Source: Saccharopolyspora_D taberi
GTDB lineage: Bacteria; Actinomycetota; Actinomycetes; Mycobacteriales; Pseudonocardiaceae
Direction: 5' to 3'
DNA length: 64,000 nucleotides
NCBI RefSeq assembly: GCF_039534165.1
Contig: NZ_BAAAUX010000014.1
Location: forward strand, 434,001 to 498,000
A program made the position numbers and the translations under genes. Below are positions 43,969 to 52,679 of the stretch, piece by piece (within the stretch, counting starts at the first letter, position 1; the number at the start of each line of letters is the position of its first letter). The notes below the pieces were generated by a model. The model did not search any database. It saw only the letters and a list, made by a program, of their open reading frames with translations, and was not told the origin of the DNA.

Positions 43969-45231
43969 ATGTCGGCATCCGCCACCCGGTTGTGGCATCC
44001 GTTCGCGAACATGGCGGCCGTCCGGGACCGCGCGTTCCTGGTCGACCGAGCCGAGGGCGTGTGGGTCTTCGACCGCGAGGGACGGCAGTACCTCGACGGC
44101 ACCGCCAGCCTCTGGTACGTCAACATCGGGCACGGCAGGCGGGAGATCGCCGACGCGGTGGCCGCCCAGATGAGCAGGCTCGCCGCCTTCAACGTGTTCA
44201 ACGACTACACCAACGCGCCCGCGGAGCGGCTGGCCGACCGGCTGGCCGAGCTCGCCCCGGTGGACGACGCCAAGGTGTTCCTCACCTCCGGCGGCGCGGA
44301 CTCGATCGAGACCGCCGCCAAGCTGGCGCGGCTGTACTGGGCGGACCGGGGCCAGCCGGAGCGCACCCACCTGCTCAGCCGGGGGCAGTCCTACCACGGC
44401 ACCCACGGCGTGGGCACCAGCATCGCAGGCATCCAGGCCAACCGGGACGGCTTCGGCGACATGGTCACCGGCACCACCCGCGTCGCCCACGACGATCCCG
44501 AGGACCTGCGCGACGCGATCGAGCGCATCGGCGCGGACCGGATCGCGGCGTTCTTCGCCGAACCCGTGATCGGCGCGGGCGGGCTGATCCCGCCGCGGCC
44601 CGGATACCTGGAGGCGGTCCAGAAGATCTGCCACGAGCAAGGCATCCTGTTCGTCGCCGACGAGGTGATCTGCGGTTTCGGCAGGCTCGGGCACTGGTTC
44701 GGCTCGCAGCGCTTCGACCTGCGCCCCGACCTGATCACCTTCGCCAAGGGCGTGACCAGCGGATACCTCCCGCTCGGCGGGGTCATCGCCGCGGGCGGTG
44801 TGGCCGCGCCCTTCTGGGAGGGGGCGGGCAGGCCGTTCCGGCACGGGCCGACCTACTCCGGGCACCCGACCGTCGCCGCCGCGGCGCTGGCCAACCTCGA
44901 CATCATCGAGCGCGAGGGCCTGCTCCAGCGGTCGCGCGAGCTGGAAGGGCCGCTGTTCGAGGCGCTGTCGTCGCTGACCGGCCATCCGGCGGTCAGCGAG
45001 GCGCGCGGTGGCGTCGGGCTGCTCGGGGCGGTCGAGCTCGACCCGGCGCTGCTGGCCGGCGACCCCGGCCTGGTGCTGCGCGCGCACTCCGCGATCCGCG
45101 AGGCGGGGGTGATCACCCGGCCGCTGGGCAGCGCGCTCGCGGTGTCCCCGCCGCTGACGATCACCACCGAGCAGATCGGCGTGCTGCGCGACGGGATCCG
45201 CGCCGGGCTCGACGCCGTGACCGGTTCCTGA
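43969..45231 (+). CDS. Class III aminotransferase (PLP-dependent)
   Basis: This is a 420-aa omega-aminotransferase family protein. FLTSGGADSIETA binds the cofactor phosphate, VADEVICGFGRLG carries the PLP-binding Asp, and Lys260 in TFAKGVTSGYLPLG forms the Schiff base. The ATG at 43969 has GCAGGAGG upstream. The substrate could be a beta-alanine-, GABA- or omega-amino-type compound; the sequence does not separate these. It is flanked by recQ and a convergent GNAT gene. Confidence 0.92.
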   Translation: MSASATRLWHPFANMAAVRDRAFLVDRAEGVWVFDREGRQYLDGTASLWYVNIGHGRREIADAVAAQMSRLAAFNVFNDYTNAPAERLADRLAELAPVDDAKVFLTSGGADSIETAAKLARLYWADRGQPERTHLLSRGQSYHGTHGVGTSIAGIQANRDGFGDMVTGTTRVAHDDPEDLRDAIERIGADRIAAFFAEPVIGAGGLIPPRPGYLEAVQKICHEQGILFVADEVICGFGRLGHWFGSQRFDLRPDLITFAKGVTSGYLPLGGVIAAGGVAAPFWEGAGRPFRHGPTYSGHPTVAAAALANLDIIEREGLLQRSRELEGPLFEALSSLTGHPAVSEARGGVGLLGAVELDPALLAGDPGLVLRAHSAIREAGVITRPLGSALAVSPPLTITTEQIGVLRDGIRAGLDAVTGS

Positions 45232-45235
45232 GCGG

Positions 45236-45628
45236 CTACAACCGGATCAGGCCCGCGTTCGTCGGGGCGAACCCGCAGGCGTCGAAGTAGAAACCGGCCA
45301 GGTGGTCCTCGAAGTCGACGTGCAGCCACTCGCAGCCTGCCCGCCGCGCCGCGTCGGTGGCGCGGCGGACGAGCTCGGTCGCCACGCCCCGGCGCTGGTG
45401 GTCCGGGCGCACCTTCGGATCGAGGAGGAAGGCGTGGTCGGCGCCGTCCCACGCGATGTTGGCGAAGCCGACCAGATCGCCGCCGGGCGTGCGGGCGGTG
45501 ACCCATCCCAGGCTGTGCGGGCGGACGCGGTCCCACCACCCGCGTTCGGCCCGCCCGCCGTGGGAGGCCGTCAGCGCGGCCAGCTCGTCGTCGGTGCAGC
45601 CGGCGCGGTAGTCGAAGCGGAGATCCAC
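45236..45628 (-). CDS. GNAT family N-acetyltransferase
   Basis: This 130-aa GNAT protein has FLLDPKVRPDHQRRGVATEL as its acetyl-CoA motif A and LAGFYFDACGFAPTNAGLI as motif B. The start is GTG at 45628. The acceptor is unknown. It ends 4 bp after the convergent aminotransferase stop. Confidence 0.88.
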   Translation of the reverse strand: MDLRFDYRAGCTDDELAALTASHGGRAERGWWDRVRPHSLGWVTARTPGGDLVGFANIAWDGADHAFLLDPKVRPDHQRRGVATELVRRATDAARRAGCEWLHVDFEDHLAGFYFDACGFAPTNAGLIRL

Positions 45629-45672
45629 TCGGACAGGTTCGCAGACGTGGCGCGGAGTTGTACGGTCGTGCC

Positions 45673-46071
45673 ATGAGTTCGCCGTTCACCCACCGGCTCC
45701 GGGTCCGCTACAGCGAGTGCGACCAGCAGGGCGTGGTCTTCAACGGCCACTACCTCTTCTACTACGACGTGGCGGTCGTCGAGCTGTTCCGGGAGCGGGT
45801 CGGCACCTGGGACCGGATGTCGGAGCTGAACCTGGACATCGTCGTGGCCGAGACCAGGCTGCGCTTCCGGGAGGGCGCCCGGTTCGACGACCTGCTCGAC
45901 ATCTCGATGCCGGTCACCCACCTCGGCAACACGAGCATGATCGTCACGCCGGAGTTCCGCTCCGGGGACCGGCTCATCGCCGACGGCGAGGTGCGGCACG
46001 TGTTCATCGACCCCCGGACCGGGGGCAAGACGCCGATGCCCGACGAAGTGCGGGCGGCGCTGGCGGCCTAG
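45673..46071 (+). CDS. Acyl-CoA thioesterase, 4HBT hot-dog family
   Basis: This 132-aa single hot-dog protein has VRYSECDQQGVVFNGHYLFY, the active-site helix with Asp17. VVAETRLRFREGARFDDLLD and a C-terminal TPMPDEVRAAL follow. It hydrolyses an acyl-CoA, similar to 4-hydroxybenzoyl-CoA thioesterases. The ATG at 45673 is chosen over MYGRA at 45658. It overlaps the convergent small gene by 4 bp. Confidence 0.92.
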   Translation: MSSPFTHRLRVRYSECDQQGVVFNGHYLFYYDVAVVELFRERVGTWDRMSELNLDIVVAETRLRFREGARFDDLLDISMPVTHLGNTSMIVTPEFRSGDRLIADGEVRHVFIDPRTGGKTPMPDEVRAALAA

Positions 46072-46331
46072 CGTCCCGGCCCGGTCGCGATGATCTTCTC
46101 CGCCAGTTCCACGGCCAGGCGGCGCACCCCCTCAGGCAGCTCGCCGCGGCCCGCCGACAGCGACAGCTCGTCGAGCAGCCCCACGAACGCGTAGCGCTCG
46201 TAAGGCACGATCGGGCCGCGCCCCGCGGCGTGCTCCGCCTGCCCGCGGGAGGCCTGCTTGCGGGCGACCTCGGCCGCCGCCGCGATCAGGTCGCGGTCGG
46301 CGCGGCGCCGCCGGTCGCGCGGCGCGGTCAT
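46068..46331 (-). CDS. Hypothetical 87-aa protein
   Basis: This small Arg-rich protein begins MTAPRDRRRRADRDLIAAAA and ends LAVELAEKIIATGPGR. It has an amphipathic N-terminal helix and a YERYAFVGLLDELSL segment in the middle. No family is recognised. It is the third gene after the transketolase and SDR in the same orientation, with a 41-bp gap to the SDR, and may be transcribed with them. Confidence 0.65.
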   Translation of the reverse strand: MTAPRDRRRRADRDLIAAAAEVARKQASRGQAEHAAGRGPIVPYERYAFVGLLDELSLSAGRGELPEGVRRLAVELAEKIIATGPGR

Positions 46332-46372
46332 CGGTCCAAGCTGACACCGGCCGGGCCGGGGCGCGATCCGGA

Positions 46373-47239
46373 TCAGCCGGGGAAGGTCTCCCCGCCGGTC
46401 GGCGCGAGCACCTCGCCGGTGTAGTAGCTGGACAGCCGCTCGGCGGCGAAGAACACGTACGAGGGCGCTATCTCGTCCGGGTGCGCCATCCGGCCCATCG
46501 GTGTCCCGCCGCCGAAGCCCTCGACCCGCTCCGGCTCGAAGGTCGCCGGGATCAGCGGCGTCCACACCGGACCGGGCGCCACGCAGTTGACCCGGATGCC
46601 GCGCTTGGCCAGGTTCTGCGCCAGCGACATGGTGAACACGTGCGCGGCGGCCTTGCTCGCCGAGTAGTCGATCAGCCCGGCGTGCCCGCGCAGGCCGTTG
46701 ACCGAGCCGGTGTTGATCACCGCACCGCCCTCCGGGAGGTGCCGCAGCGCCGCCCTGGTCACCCAGAACAGCGGGTAGACGTTGGTGCGGAAGGTCCGGT
46801 CGAGCTCCTCGGTGCTGATCTCCCCGAGGTCGTCGTGCGGGAACTGCGTTCCCGCGTGGTTGACCAGCACGTCCAGCCCGCCCAGATCCCGCACGGCGGC
46901 GCCGACCAGCTCCGCGCAGAACCGCTCGTCGGCCAGGTCGCCCTGGTAGAGCACGCAGGCCCGGCCCTCCTGGCGCACCAGCGCCGCGGTGTGCTCGGCG
47001 TCGTGGCGCTCCTCGTCGGCCAGGAACGAGATCGCCACGTCCGCGCCCTCCTTGCCGAAGGCCACCGCCACCGCGCGCCCGATGCCCGAGTCGCCGCCGG
47101 TGATCAGGGCGCGCTTGCCCGCGAGCAGGCCCCGGCCGGTGTACTCGCGCATCTCGTCGCGGGGCAGCGGGTCCATCGGCCGGGTCGTCCCCGGCGGTGG
47201 TTGCTGCTGGGCCGGAACGTCGTGCGGCAGGTCCGTCAT
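46373..47239 (-). CDS. SDR family oxidoreductase, YghA/GDH-like
   Basis: This 288-aa SDR has a 30-residue Pro-rich N-terminal extension (QQQPPPGTTRP). ITGGDSGIGRAV is the cofactor motif, NHAGTQ follows, and the active site has NTGSVNGLRG and DYSASKAAAH (Tyr-x3-Lys). The extension and layout resemble YhdF/YghA-like dehydrogenases with aldehyde or glucose substrates. A GGAAGGAGG site precedes the ATG. It starts 19 bp after the transketolase stop, so they form an operon. Confidence 0.9.
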   Translation of the reverse strand: MTDLPHDVPAQQQPPPGTTRPMDPLPRDEMREYTGRGLLAGKRALITGGDSGIGRAVAVAFGKEGADVAISFLADEERHDAEHTAALVRQEGRACVLYQGDLADERFCAELVGAAVRDLGGLDVLVNHAGTQFPHDDLGEISTEELDRTFRTNVYPLFWVTRAALRHLPEGGAVINTGSVNGLRGHAGLIDYSASKAAAHVFTMSLAQNLAKRGIRVNCVAPGPVWTPLIPATFEPERVEGFGGGTPMGRMAHPDEIAPSYVFFAAERLSSYYTGEVLAPTGGETFPG

Positions 47240-47258
47240 GGTGCGGCCTCCTTCCGGG

Positions 47259-49079
47259 TCACGAGCCGTGCAGGAGCTGGCGGGCCGCCTTGGCGATCGC
47301 GTGCGCGTCGATGCCCGCCTGCTGGAGGAGTTCGGCGGGTTTGCCCGAGCCCGGCAGGACGCTGACCGCGAGCTTGCGCACCGGGACCAGGCTGCCGGTG
47401 GCGGCGAGCGCGTCGAGCACCGCGTCGCCCAGTCCGCCCTCGGGCCAGTGGTCCTCGGCGGTGACGATGCCGCCGGTGTTCGCGGCGGCGTCGGCCAGCG
47501 TCACGGTGTCCACGGGCTTGACCGAGTACAGGTCGATCACCCTGGCCTGCCAGCCCTCCTCGGCGAGCAGGTCCGCCGCGCGCAGCGCCTCGTGCAGCGT
47601 GATCCCGGCGCCGACGAGCGTGACGTCGGAGCCGTCGCGGACCACCTTGGACCCGCCGATCTCGAACGACTCGTCCGGCGAGTGGATCACCGGGTTCGCG
47701 CCCCGGCTGGTTCGCAGGTAGCAGATCCCGTCCGCCTCGGCCAGCTGCGGCAGCAGCCGCGCGACCTGGTTCGCGTCACTGGGGTAGAGCACGATGCTGC
47801 CGTGCACCGCGCGCAGCGCGGCCAGGTCCTCCAGGCCCATCTGGGACGGGCCGTCCTCGCCGATGGCGACCCCGGCGTGCGAGCCCATCAGGCACAGGTT
47901 CGCGCGGCTGACCGCCGCCATCCGGATGAAGTCGTAGGCGCGGGTCATGAACGCCGCGAAGGTCGAGGCGAACGGCCGCCAGTGCCGGGCCTGCATGCCG
48001 ACGGCCGCGGCGACCATCTGCTGCTCGGCGATGTACATCTCGAAGTACCGCTCGGGATGGGATTCCCGGAACAGCGCGGAGAACGTCGAGTTCGACACCT
48101 CGCCGTCGAGCGCGACGACGTCCGGCTGCCGCGAGCCGAGCGCGCTGAGCACCTCGCCGTACGCCTTCCGGGTCGCGACCTCCTCGCCGATCCGGTAGCG
48201 CGGCAGCGCACCGCCCGGCGCGGGGAACTCGTGCCTGCGCCCCTCCCACTCCGGTCCGGCGACCCGGACCGACAGGTTCCGCACCCCGCCGAGCTCCTCG
48301 ATCGCCCCGTCCGGATCGGCCAGCGGTTTCCCGTGCTTGTCCGGCAGGTCCTCGACCTCCTTGACGCCCTTGCCCTTCTTCGTCCGCGCCAGCACGACCG
48401 TCGGCATGCCGGTGGGGTTGGCGGCATCGCGCAGCGCGGCGTCGATCTGCTCCAGGTCGTGGCCGTCGATCTCGATCGAGCGCCACCCGCAGGCCCGCGC
48501 CCGCCTGGCGTAGGAGGACAGGTCCCAGCCGTGCATGGTCTCGCCGGTCTGGCCGAGCCGGTTCACGTCGACGATGACGATCAGGTTGTCCAGGCCCTCG
48601 TGCGCGGCGTGCTCGAACGCTTCCCAGATCGACCCCTCGGTCATCTCGCTGTCCCCGCACAGCACCCACACCCGGTAGGGCAGCCGGTCCAGCCGCTTGC
48701 CGGTCAGCGCGAGCCCCACGCCCACCGGAAGGCCCTGGCCGAGCGACCCGGTGGCCACGTCGACCCACGGGAGCAGCGGGGTCGGATGCCCTTCCAGCCT
48801 GCTACCGAACCGGCGGAAGGTCATCAGCTCGGCGTCGTCGATCGCGCCCGCGGCCTTGAAACACGCGTACAGCAGCGGTGAGGCGTGGCCCTTGGAGAAC
48901 ACCAGGTGGTCGTTGCGGGGATCCTCCGGCCGGTCGAAGTCCAGCCGCAGGTGGCCGTCGAGCAGGACCGCCATCAGGTCGGCGGCCGACATCGACGACG
49001 TCGGATGCCCCGAACCGGCGGCGCTGCTGGCCCGGATCGAGTCGACCCGCAGCTGCTGGGCCAGCTCGTGTCTGAACAT
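47259..49079 (-). CDS. Transketolase, single-chain
   Basis: This 606-aa protein combines the N-terminal TPP domain (CGDSEMTEGSIWEAFEHA), the pyrimidine-binding domain (YRIGEEVATRKAYGEVLSAL) and a C-terminal domain. GSGHPTSSMSAADL and FSKGHASPLLYACF near the start are typical transketolase motifs. It is shorter than the E. coli protein and may have a different partner or sugar specificity. The ATG at 49079 follows GTGGAG; a GTG at 49091 is less likely. It probably links sugar phosphates in the pentose phosphate pathway or a related ketose route. Confidence 0.9.
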   Translation of the reverse strand: MFRHELAQQLRVDSIRASSAAGSGHPTSSMSAADLMAVLLDGHLRLDFDRPEDPRNDHLVFSKGHASPLLYACFKAAGAIDDAELMTFRRFGSRLEGHPTPLLPWVDVATGSLGQGLPVGVGLALTGKRLDRLPYRVWVLCGDSEMTEGSIWEAFEHAAHEGLDNLIVIVDVNRLGQTGETMHGWDLSSYARRARACGWRSIEIDGHDLEQIDAALRDAANPTGMPTVVLARTKKGKGVKEVEDLPDKHGKPLADPDGAIEELGGVRNLSVRVAGPEWEGRRHEFPAPGGALPRYRIGEEVATRKAYGEVLSALGSRQPDVVALDGEVSNSTFSALFRESHPERYFEMYIAEQQMVAAAVGMQARHWRPFASTFAAFMTRAYDFIRMAAVSRANLCLMGSHAGVAIGEDGPSQMGLEDLAALRAVHGSIVLYPSDANQVARLLPQLAEADGICYLRTSRGANPVIHSPDESFEIGGSKVVRDGSDVTLVGAGITLHEALRAADLLAEEGWQARVIDLYSVKPVDTVTLADAAANTGGIVTAEDHWPEGGLGDAVLDALAATGSLVPVRKLAVSVLPGSGKPAELLQQAGIDAHAIAKAARQLLHGS

Positions 49080-49226
49080 CGTGGACTCCACTGGAGTAGG
49101 CGGTTCACTGGCGCAATGCGGTCACGGCCTACCCACCGGGCAGCGTTGTCAATCTCGATCCCGCGCCCTGAAGCGATTAACCGCGTCCTCCACCGGGAAC
49201 CCGGATGTGGCCGGAAGGAGGTCGTG

Positions 49227-49679
49227 ATGTCGGAGATCCGGTTGCGCAGCAGCACGTTCAGCGACAACGGCATGCTGCCGGAGGCGACCAGCAAGGACGG
49301 CGGGAACACGCCCCCGGTGCTGGAGTGGGAGGACGTGCCCGCGGGCACCGCGGAGATCGCGCTGGTGTGCGAGGACCCGGACGCGCCCGGCGGGACGTTC
49401 CTGCACTGGCTGGTGACCGGGATCCCGCCGAACGCGACCCGCATCGGCGGCGGCGAGTTCCCCGAGGGCGCGACGCAGGCGCGCAACGACTTCGGCCACC
49501 ACCGCTGGGACGGGCCGCGGCCGCCCGCGGGCGACGACGCCCACCGGTACCTGTTCCGGCTCTACGCCGCGTCCGAGCCGCTGCACCTGGATGCCGAGTC
49601 CACTTCGGACGACCTGCGGGACTCGTTGCGGGGCCGGGAACTGGCGCACGGGCAACTCGTCGGCCGCTACCGGCGCTGA
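49227..49679 (+). CDS. YbhB/YbcL (PEBP-like) family protein
   Basis: This 150-aa PEBP-like protein starts MSEIRLRSSTFSDNG. ALVCEDPDAPGGTFLHWLVT is the conserved ligand-site motif, and GHHRWDGPRPPAGDDAHRY follows. Bacterial homologues have no settled function; the fold binds phosphate-like or anionic groups. The ATG at 49227 has GAAGGAGG upstream. The small hypothetical gene on the other strand overlaps its last 13 bp. Confidence 0.9.
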   Translation: MSEIRLRSSTFSDNGMLPEATSKDGGNTPPVLEWEDVPAGTAEIALVCEDPDAPGGTFLHWLVTGIPPNATRIGGGEFPEGATQARNDFGHHRWDGPRPPAGDDAHRYLFRLYAASEPLHLDAESTSDDLRDSLRGRELAHGQLVGRYRR

Positions 49680-49840
49680 TCGGACAGGCCCAGCATCTCC
49701 AGCCATTCCGAGAGTTCCGCGGCGTTGTCGGCGTGGTGGGCGAGCTGGTCCGCGGCGCGGCGCCGCTTCTCGGCGGCGCTCATCCGCCCGCGGGCGGCGC
49801 GGCGGCGGGCCGGTTCGCGAGTTCTTGCGGCGTGGTCCAT
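49667..49840 (-). CDS. Hypothetical 57-aa protein
   Basis: This is a short, Arg/Ala-rich, helical protein (MDHAARTREPARRRAARGRM) with a C-terminal WLEMLGLSDQRR. It resembles small actinobacterial proteins with unassigned roles. Its stop overlaps the convergent PEBP-like gene. The ribosome binding site GGAG is 10 nt from the ATG. Coding is likely but not certain. Confidence 0.55.
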   Translation of the reverse strand: MDHAARTREPARRRAARGRMSAAEKRRRAADQLAHHADNAAELSEWLEMLGLSDQRR

Positions 49841-50006
49841 GTCGTGCTCGCTCCGATCGTCGGTTCGCACGTTCGCAGGTACCCGGCGCGGCGGGACCGC
49901 CAAACGTGACGCCGCCGAACCCGGCCCGGCGGTACCGTGCGGCCACGCCCGAGCAGTGGTTGGCTGCCGGGTGCCCACGTCCCGGACTCCGCCCGGAGGT
50001 CGCCCC

Positions 50007-50465
50007 GTGTCCACTCCGGCCTGCCTCGCCTGCGACCTGAGCACCGGCGCCGCACCACTGCCCGGCGGACGCCTGCACGAGACCGGGCAGTGGGTGGTCG
50101 AGCACTGCGTGGGTCCGCTCGGCGTCGGCACGCTGGTCGTCAAACCGCTGCGGCACGTGCTCAACCTCGGGCTGCTGACCCCCGAGGAGTCCGCGGAGAT
50201 GGGCCCGCTGCTGCGGCAGGCCGCCGCCGCGGTCAACGAGATCGCCGAACCGGAGCAGGTCTACACCTGCCTGTGGTCGCACTCCGGCGGGGTTCCCGGG
50301 CACGTCCACTTCGTCGTGCAGCCCGCCACCCGCACCGAGATGGACCGGTTCGACGCTTACGGGCCCGCGCTCCAGATGGCGATGTTCCGCGAGGGCGTGC
50401 TGCCCGACCCGTTCGCGGTCGAGGCGGTCTGCGCCCGGTTCCGCGCCGTGTTCGCCCGGGACTGA
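50007..50465 (+). CDS. HIT family protein
   Basis: This is a 152-aa histidine-triad-like protein. The N-terminal CLAC motif (Cys6, Cys9) is followed by VVKPLRHVLNLGLLTPEE. The active block GGVPGHVHFVVQPA has HVHFVV instead of the canonical HxHxH, so the last His is Val while the nucleophile-position His remains. HIT proteins hydrolyse or transfer nucleotide phosphates. The GTG at 50007 has GGAGGT 6 nt upstream. Confidence 0.88.
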   Translation: MSTPACLACDLSTGAAPLPGGRLHETGQWVVEHCVGPLGVGTLVVKPLRHVLNLGLLTPEESAEMGPLLRQAAAAVNEIAEPEQVYTCLWSHSGGVPGHVHFVVQPATRTEMDRFDAYGPALQMAMFREGVLPDPFAVEAVCARFRAVFARD

Positions 50466-50516
50466 TTCGTCCGGGACCGGCTTGCTTGCCCGAGACCAAG
50501 CTTGCCCCGGCCCTGC

Positions 50517-50554
50517 CCAGGATTGCCCGGCCTTGCCAGGATTGCCCAGGATTG
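50517..50554. repeat. Three CCAGGATTG repeats in intergenic region
   Basis: CCAGGATTG occurs at 50517-50525, 50536-50544 and 50546-50554 in the 285-bp gap between the HIT gene and the C15-like gene. It is followed directly by TTGATTTCGATCAA (50552-50565), an inverted repeat with 5-bp arms. Confidence 0.55.
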
Positions 50555-50602
50555 ATTTCGATCAACACTGAAGTCACTAGAGCTATAGCACTTGCAGCGG
50601 TG

Positions 50603-50653
50603 CCCAGGGTTCGTGACGGCGGTGGCAGCGGCACCCAGGGATCGTCACGGCGG
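50603..50653. repeat. Pair of ~20-bp direct repeats, 31 bp apart
   Basis: CCCAGGGTTCGTGACGGCGG (50603-50622) and CCCAGGGATCGTCACGGCGG (50634-50653) differ at two positions and lie upstream of the C15-like gene. They could be a regulator site or a by-product of local duplication. Confidence 0.5.
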
Positions 50654-50750
50654 TCACGGCGGCCTGTCGGGAAGTCGCCAGCGCGAACGCTCCTCGCCCG
50701 CTCCGCGGCGAACTAGGGTCTGCACGGTTGTGCCGATCTTGGGAGGAAGA

Positions 50751-52061
50751 GTGCGCATCGGAGTGGTCGCAGCCTGTGCCCTGCTGCTCACCGCGTTGCC
50801 CGCCGCCGCGCAGGCCGCGCCGGGCGGAACCTGCTTCGACGAGTCCGCCCCGACGACCGTCGAGCAGCGGCGGCTCGACCAGCCGGTCCCCCGGCAGGTC
50901 CTGGAGCGCAGCGGATTCGACCGGGTGGCCGCGGGTTTCGGCGGCGAGCTGTGCGAGGCAGGCGACCTCGAATCGGCACAGCGGGTCGTCGAGACCGAGG
51001 GCAAGCGCCTGTGGGAGACCGCCGTCGCCCGCGCCCAGGGACGGCTGCCGTCCGGCGACCTGCCCGCCGACGACGACCGGCCGCTGTACTGGGCGCGGCT
51101 GCACATGACCAGGGCGCTCGCCCGGTGGCAGCCGGACTTCCCGCTCAGCGAGGCCGAACGCGCCGACCTCACCGCGTCGTTGGAGCGGCACTCGCGGGGC
51201 CAGTCCGGGATCCGCCTGCCCGCCGGGGTCAAGCGGGTGCTGGTCAGCGGCTTCGACCCGTTCCGGCTCGACGACGACATCCGCCGCAGCAACCCCTCCG
51301 GAGCCATCGCGCTCGCGCTGGACGGGACGGTGCTGTCCACGCCGGACGGTCCCGCGCGGGTGGAGGCGGCGATGTTCCCGGTGCTGTGGCGGCCGTTCGA
51401 GCAGGGCGTGGTGGAGCGGACCTTCCTGCCGCACCTGCGCCCCGGGCCGCGGCAGGCGGACCTGTTCGCCACCGTCAGCCAGGGCAGGCCGGACCGGTTC
51501 GACGTCGAGCGCTGGAACGGGCGCTGGCACCAGGGCACCGACAACGACAACGAGGTCCGCGACGGCGGCGTGATCACCGTGCCCGACGACCTGCCCGGCA
51601 CTGATCCGGCGCCGGAGTTCGTCCCGACCACCCAGCCCTACGCCGACATGGCCGGCGCCGGCACCGGGCGGTTCCCGGTCTTCGACAACACCGAGGTCAC
51701 CGAGATCCCGGCGGGCGGGTCCGAACCGGTCACCAGGCCGGACGGCCCGACGCCCGGGTCGGCCGCCCGGTCCGGTGGCGGCGGGAACTACCTGTCGAAC
51801 GAGATCGCCTACCGCACCACCGCACTGCGCGACGCGCTCGGCGTCCGCATGCCCGGCGGGCACGTGCACACCCCGGTCCTGCAGTTCGATCCGGCCAACA
51901 AGACCGAGATCACCGATCCGGTGTTCGAGCGCAACCGGCTCGACATCACCGCGCAGTTCCGGGAGATCCTGACCGTGGCGGTGACCTCCGGCGTGCCCGG
52001 CGACCCGTTCGGCCCGGCCCGGACGCCGCGGTCCGGCCCGCTGCCGCCGACCTCGATGTGA
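50751..52061 (+). CDS. Secreted pyroglutamyl-peptidase (C15)-like protein, Cys to Ser
   Basis: This 436-aa protein has an N-terminal signal peptide (residues 1-23) ending near AAQAAP. The C15-like parts are VLVSGFDPFRLDD (164-176), SQGRPDRFDVERW with the putative catalytic Glu253, GNYLSNEIAY (345-354) where C15 enzymes have YxCN, and GHVHTP with His373. The catalytic Cys is Ser349. The protein is longer than normal C15 peptidases (about 215 aa), with an N-terminal helical extension of ~150 residues. GTG at 50751 has GGGAGGAAGA upstream. It may be a serine-type peptidase or a pseudoenzyme. Confidence 0.78.
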   Translation: MRIGVVAACALLLTALPAAAQAAPGGTCFDESAPTTVEQRRLDQPVPRQVLERSGFDRVAAGFGGELCEAGDLESAQRVVETEGKRLWETAVARAQGRLPSGDLPADDDRPLYWARLHMTRALARWQPDFPLSEAERADLTASLERHSRGQSGIRLPAGVKRVLVSGFDPFRLDDDIRRSNPSGAIALALDGTVLSTPDGPARVEAAMFPVLWRPFEQGVVERTFLPHLRPGPRQADLFATVSQGRPDRFDVERWNGRWHQGTDNDNEVRDGGVITVPDDLPGTDPAPEFVPTTQPYADMAGAGTGRFPVFDNTEVTEIPAGGSEPVTRPDGPTPGSAARSGGGGNYLSNEIAYRTTALRDALGVRMPGGHVHTPVLQFDPANKTEITDPVFERNRLDITAQFREILTVAVTSGVPGDPFGPARTPRSGPLPPTSM

Positions 52062-52065
52062 CGGT

Positions 52066-52659
52066 TCAGAGCAGCTCGGACGCGGTGCGGCAGCCCGCGG
52101 TGGTCAGCTCCAGGTTGGCCAGCGACGCGTGGTGCGCGGCCTCGTCGGCGGCCGTCGCGCAGTCGCTGACGACGTGGACGGTCAGGCCCAGGTCGGTGGC
52201 GTGGCGGGCGGTCTGCTCGACCGTGAGGTTGGTGGCCACCCCGGTCAGCAGCACCGTGTCGACACCCCTGGCGGCCAGCCGGTCGGCGAGGTCGGTGCCG
52301 GCCAGCCCGGACAGCCGCTGGTTGTCGGCGACCTCGTCGGCCTCCGGGGCGAACCCGGCCTCGGGGACCACCGCCGAACCGGGAGCGTCCGGCCGGAAGG
52401 CTTCCTGCGCCTCGGCCACCGCACGCATGAAGCCGGTGTTGCGGACCAGGGAGCCCTCGCCCTCGGGGATCGTGAACCTGGTGAACACCAGCGGAATCCC
52501 GAGCTCCCGCGCCGCGGAGTGGAAGGCCGCGGCGCGGGCGACCACACCGCTGCGCCGCACCGGTTCGGCCAGCATCGCGCCGAAGAAGCCCTCCGGGCGG
52601 ATCACGTTGACCTGCCAGTGCAGGGCGAGGACGGCGGTGCGCCGTGGATCGATCGACAT
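52066..52659 (-). CDS. Isochorismatase-fold protein lacking the catalytic triad
   Basis: This 197-aa cysteine-hydrolase (isochorismatase) fold protein keeps VVPEAGFAPEADEV, VDTVLLTGVATNLTVEQTAR and the C-terminal AAHHASLANL. In active members a triad of Asp, Lys and Cys is used. At these places I see His14 (ALHWQ), Asn113 (ADNQRL) and Thr146 (VATNLTVEQ). It therefore should not act as a nucleophilic hydrolase and may bind a ligand. It is downstream of a methyltransferase gene on the same strand with a 20-bp gap. Confidence 0.82.
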   Translation of the reverse strand: MSIDPRRTAVLALHWQVNVIRPEGFFGAMLAEPVRRSGVVARAAAFHSAARELGIPLVFTRFTIPEGEGSLVRNTGFMRAVAEAQEAFRPDAPGSAVVPEAGFAPEADEVADNQRLSGLAGTDLADRLAARGVDTVLLTGVATNLTVEQTARHATDLGLTVHVVSDCATAADEAAHHASLANLELTTAGCRTASELL

Positions 52660-52679
52660 GGCGCGATCCTGCCAGGCCC

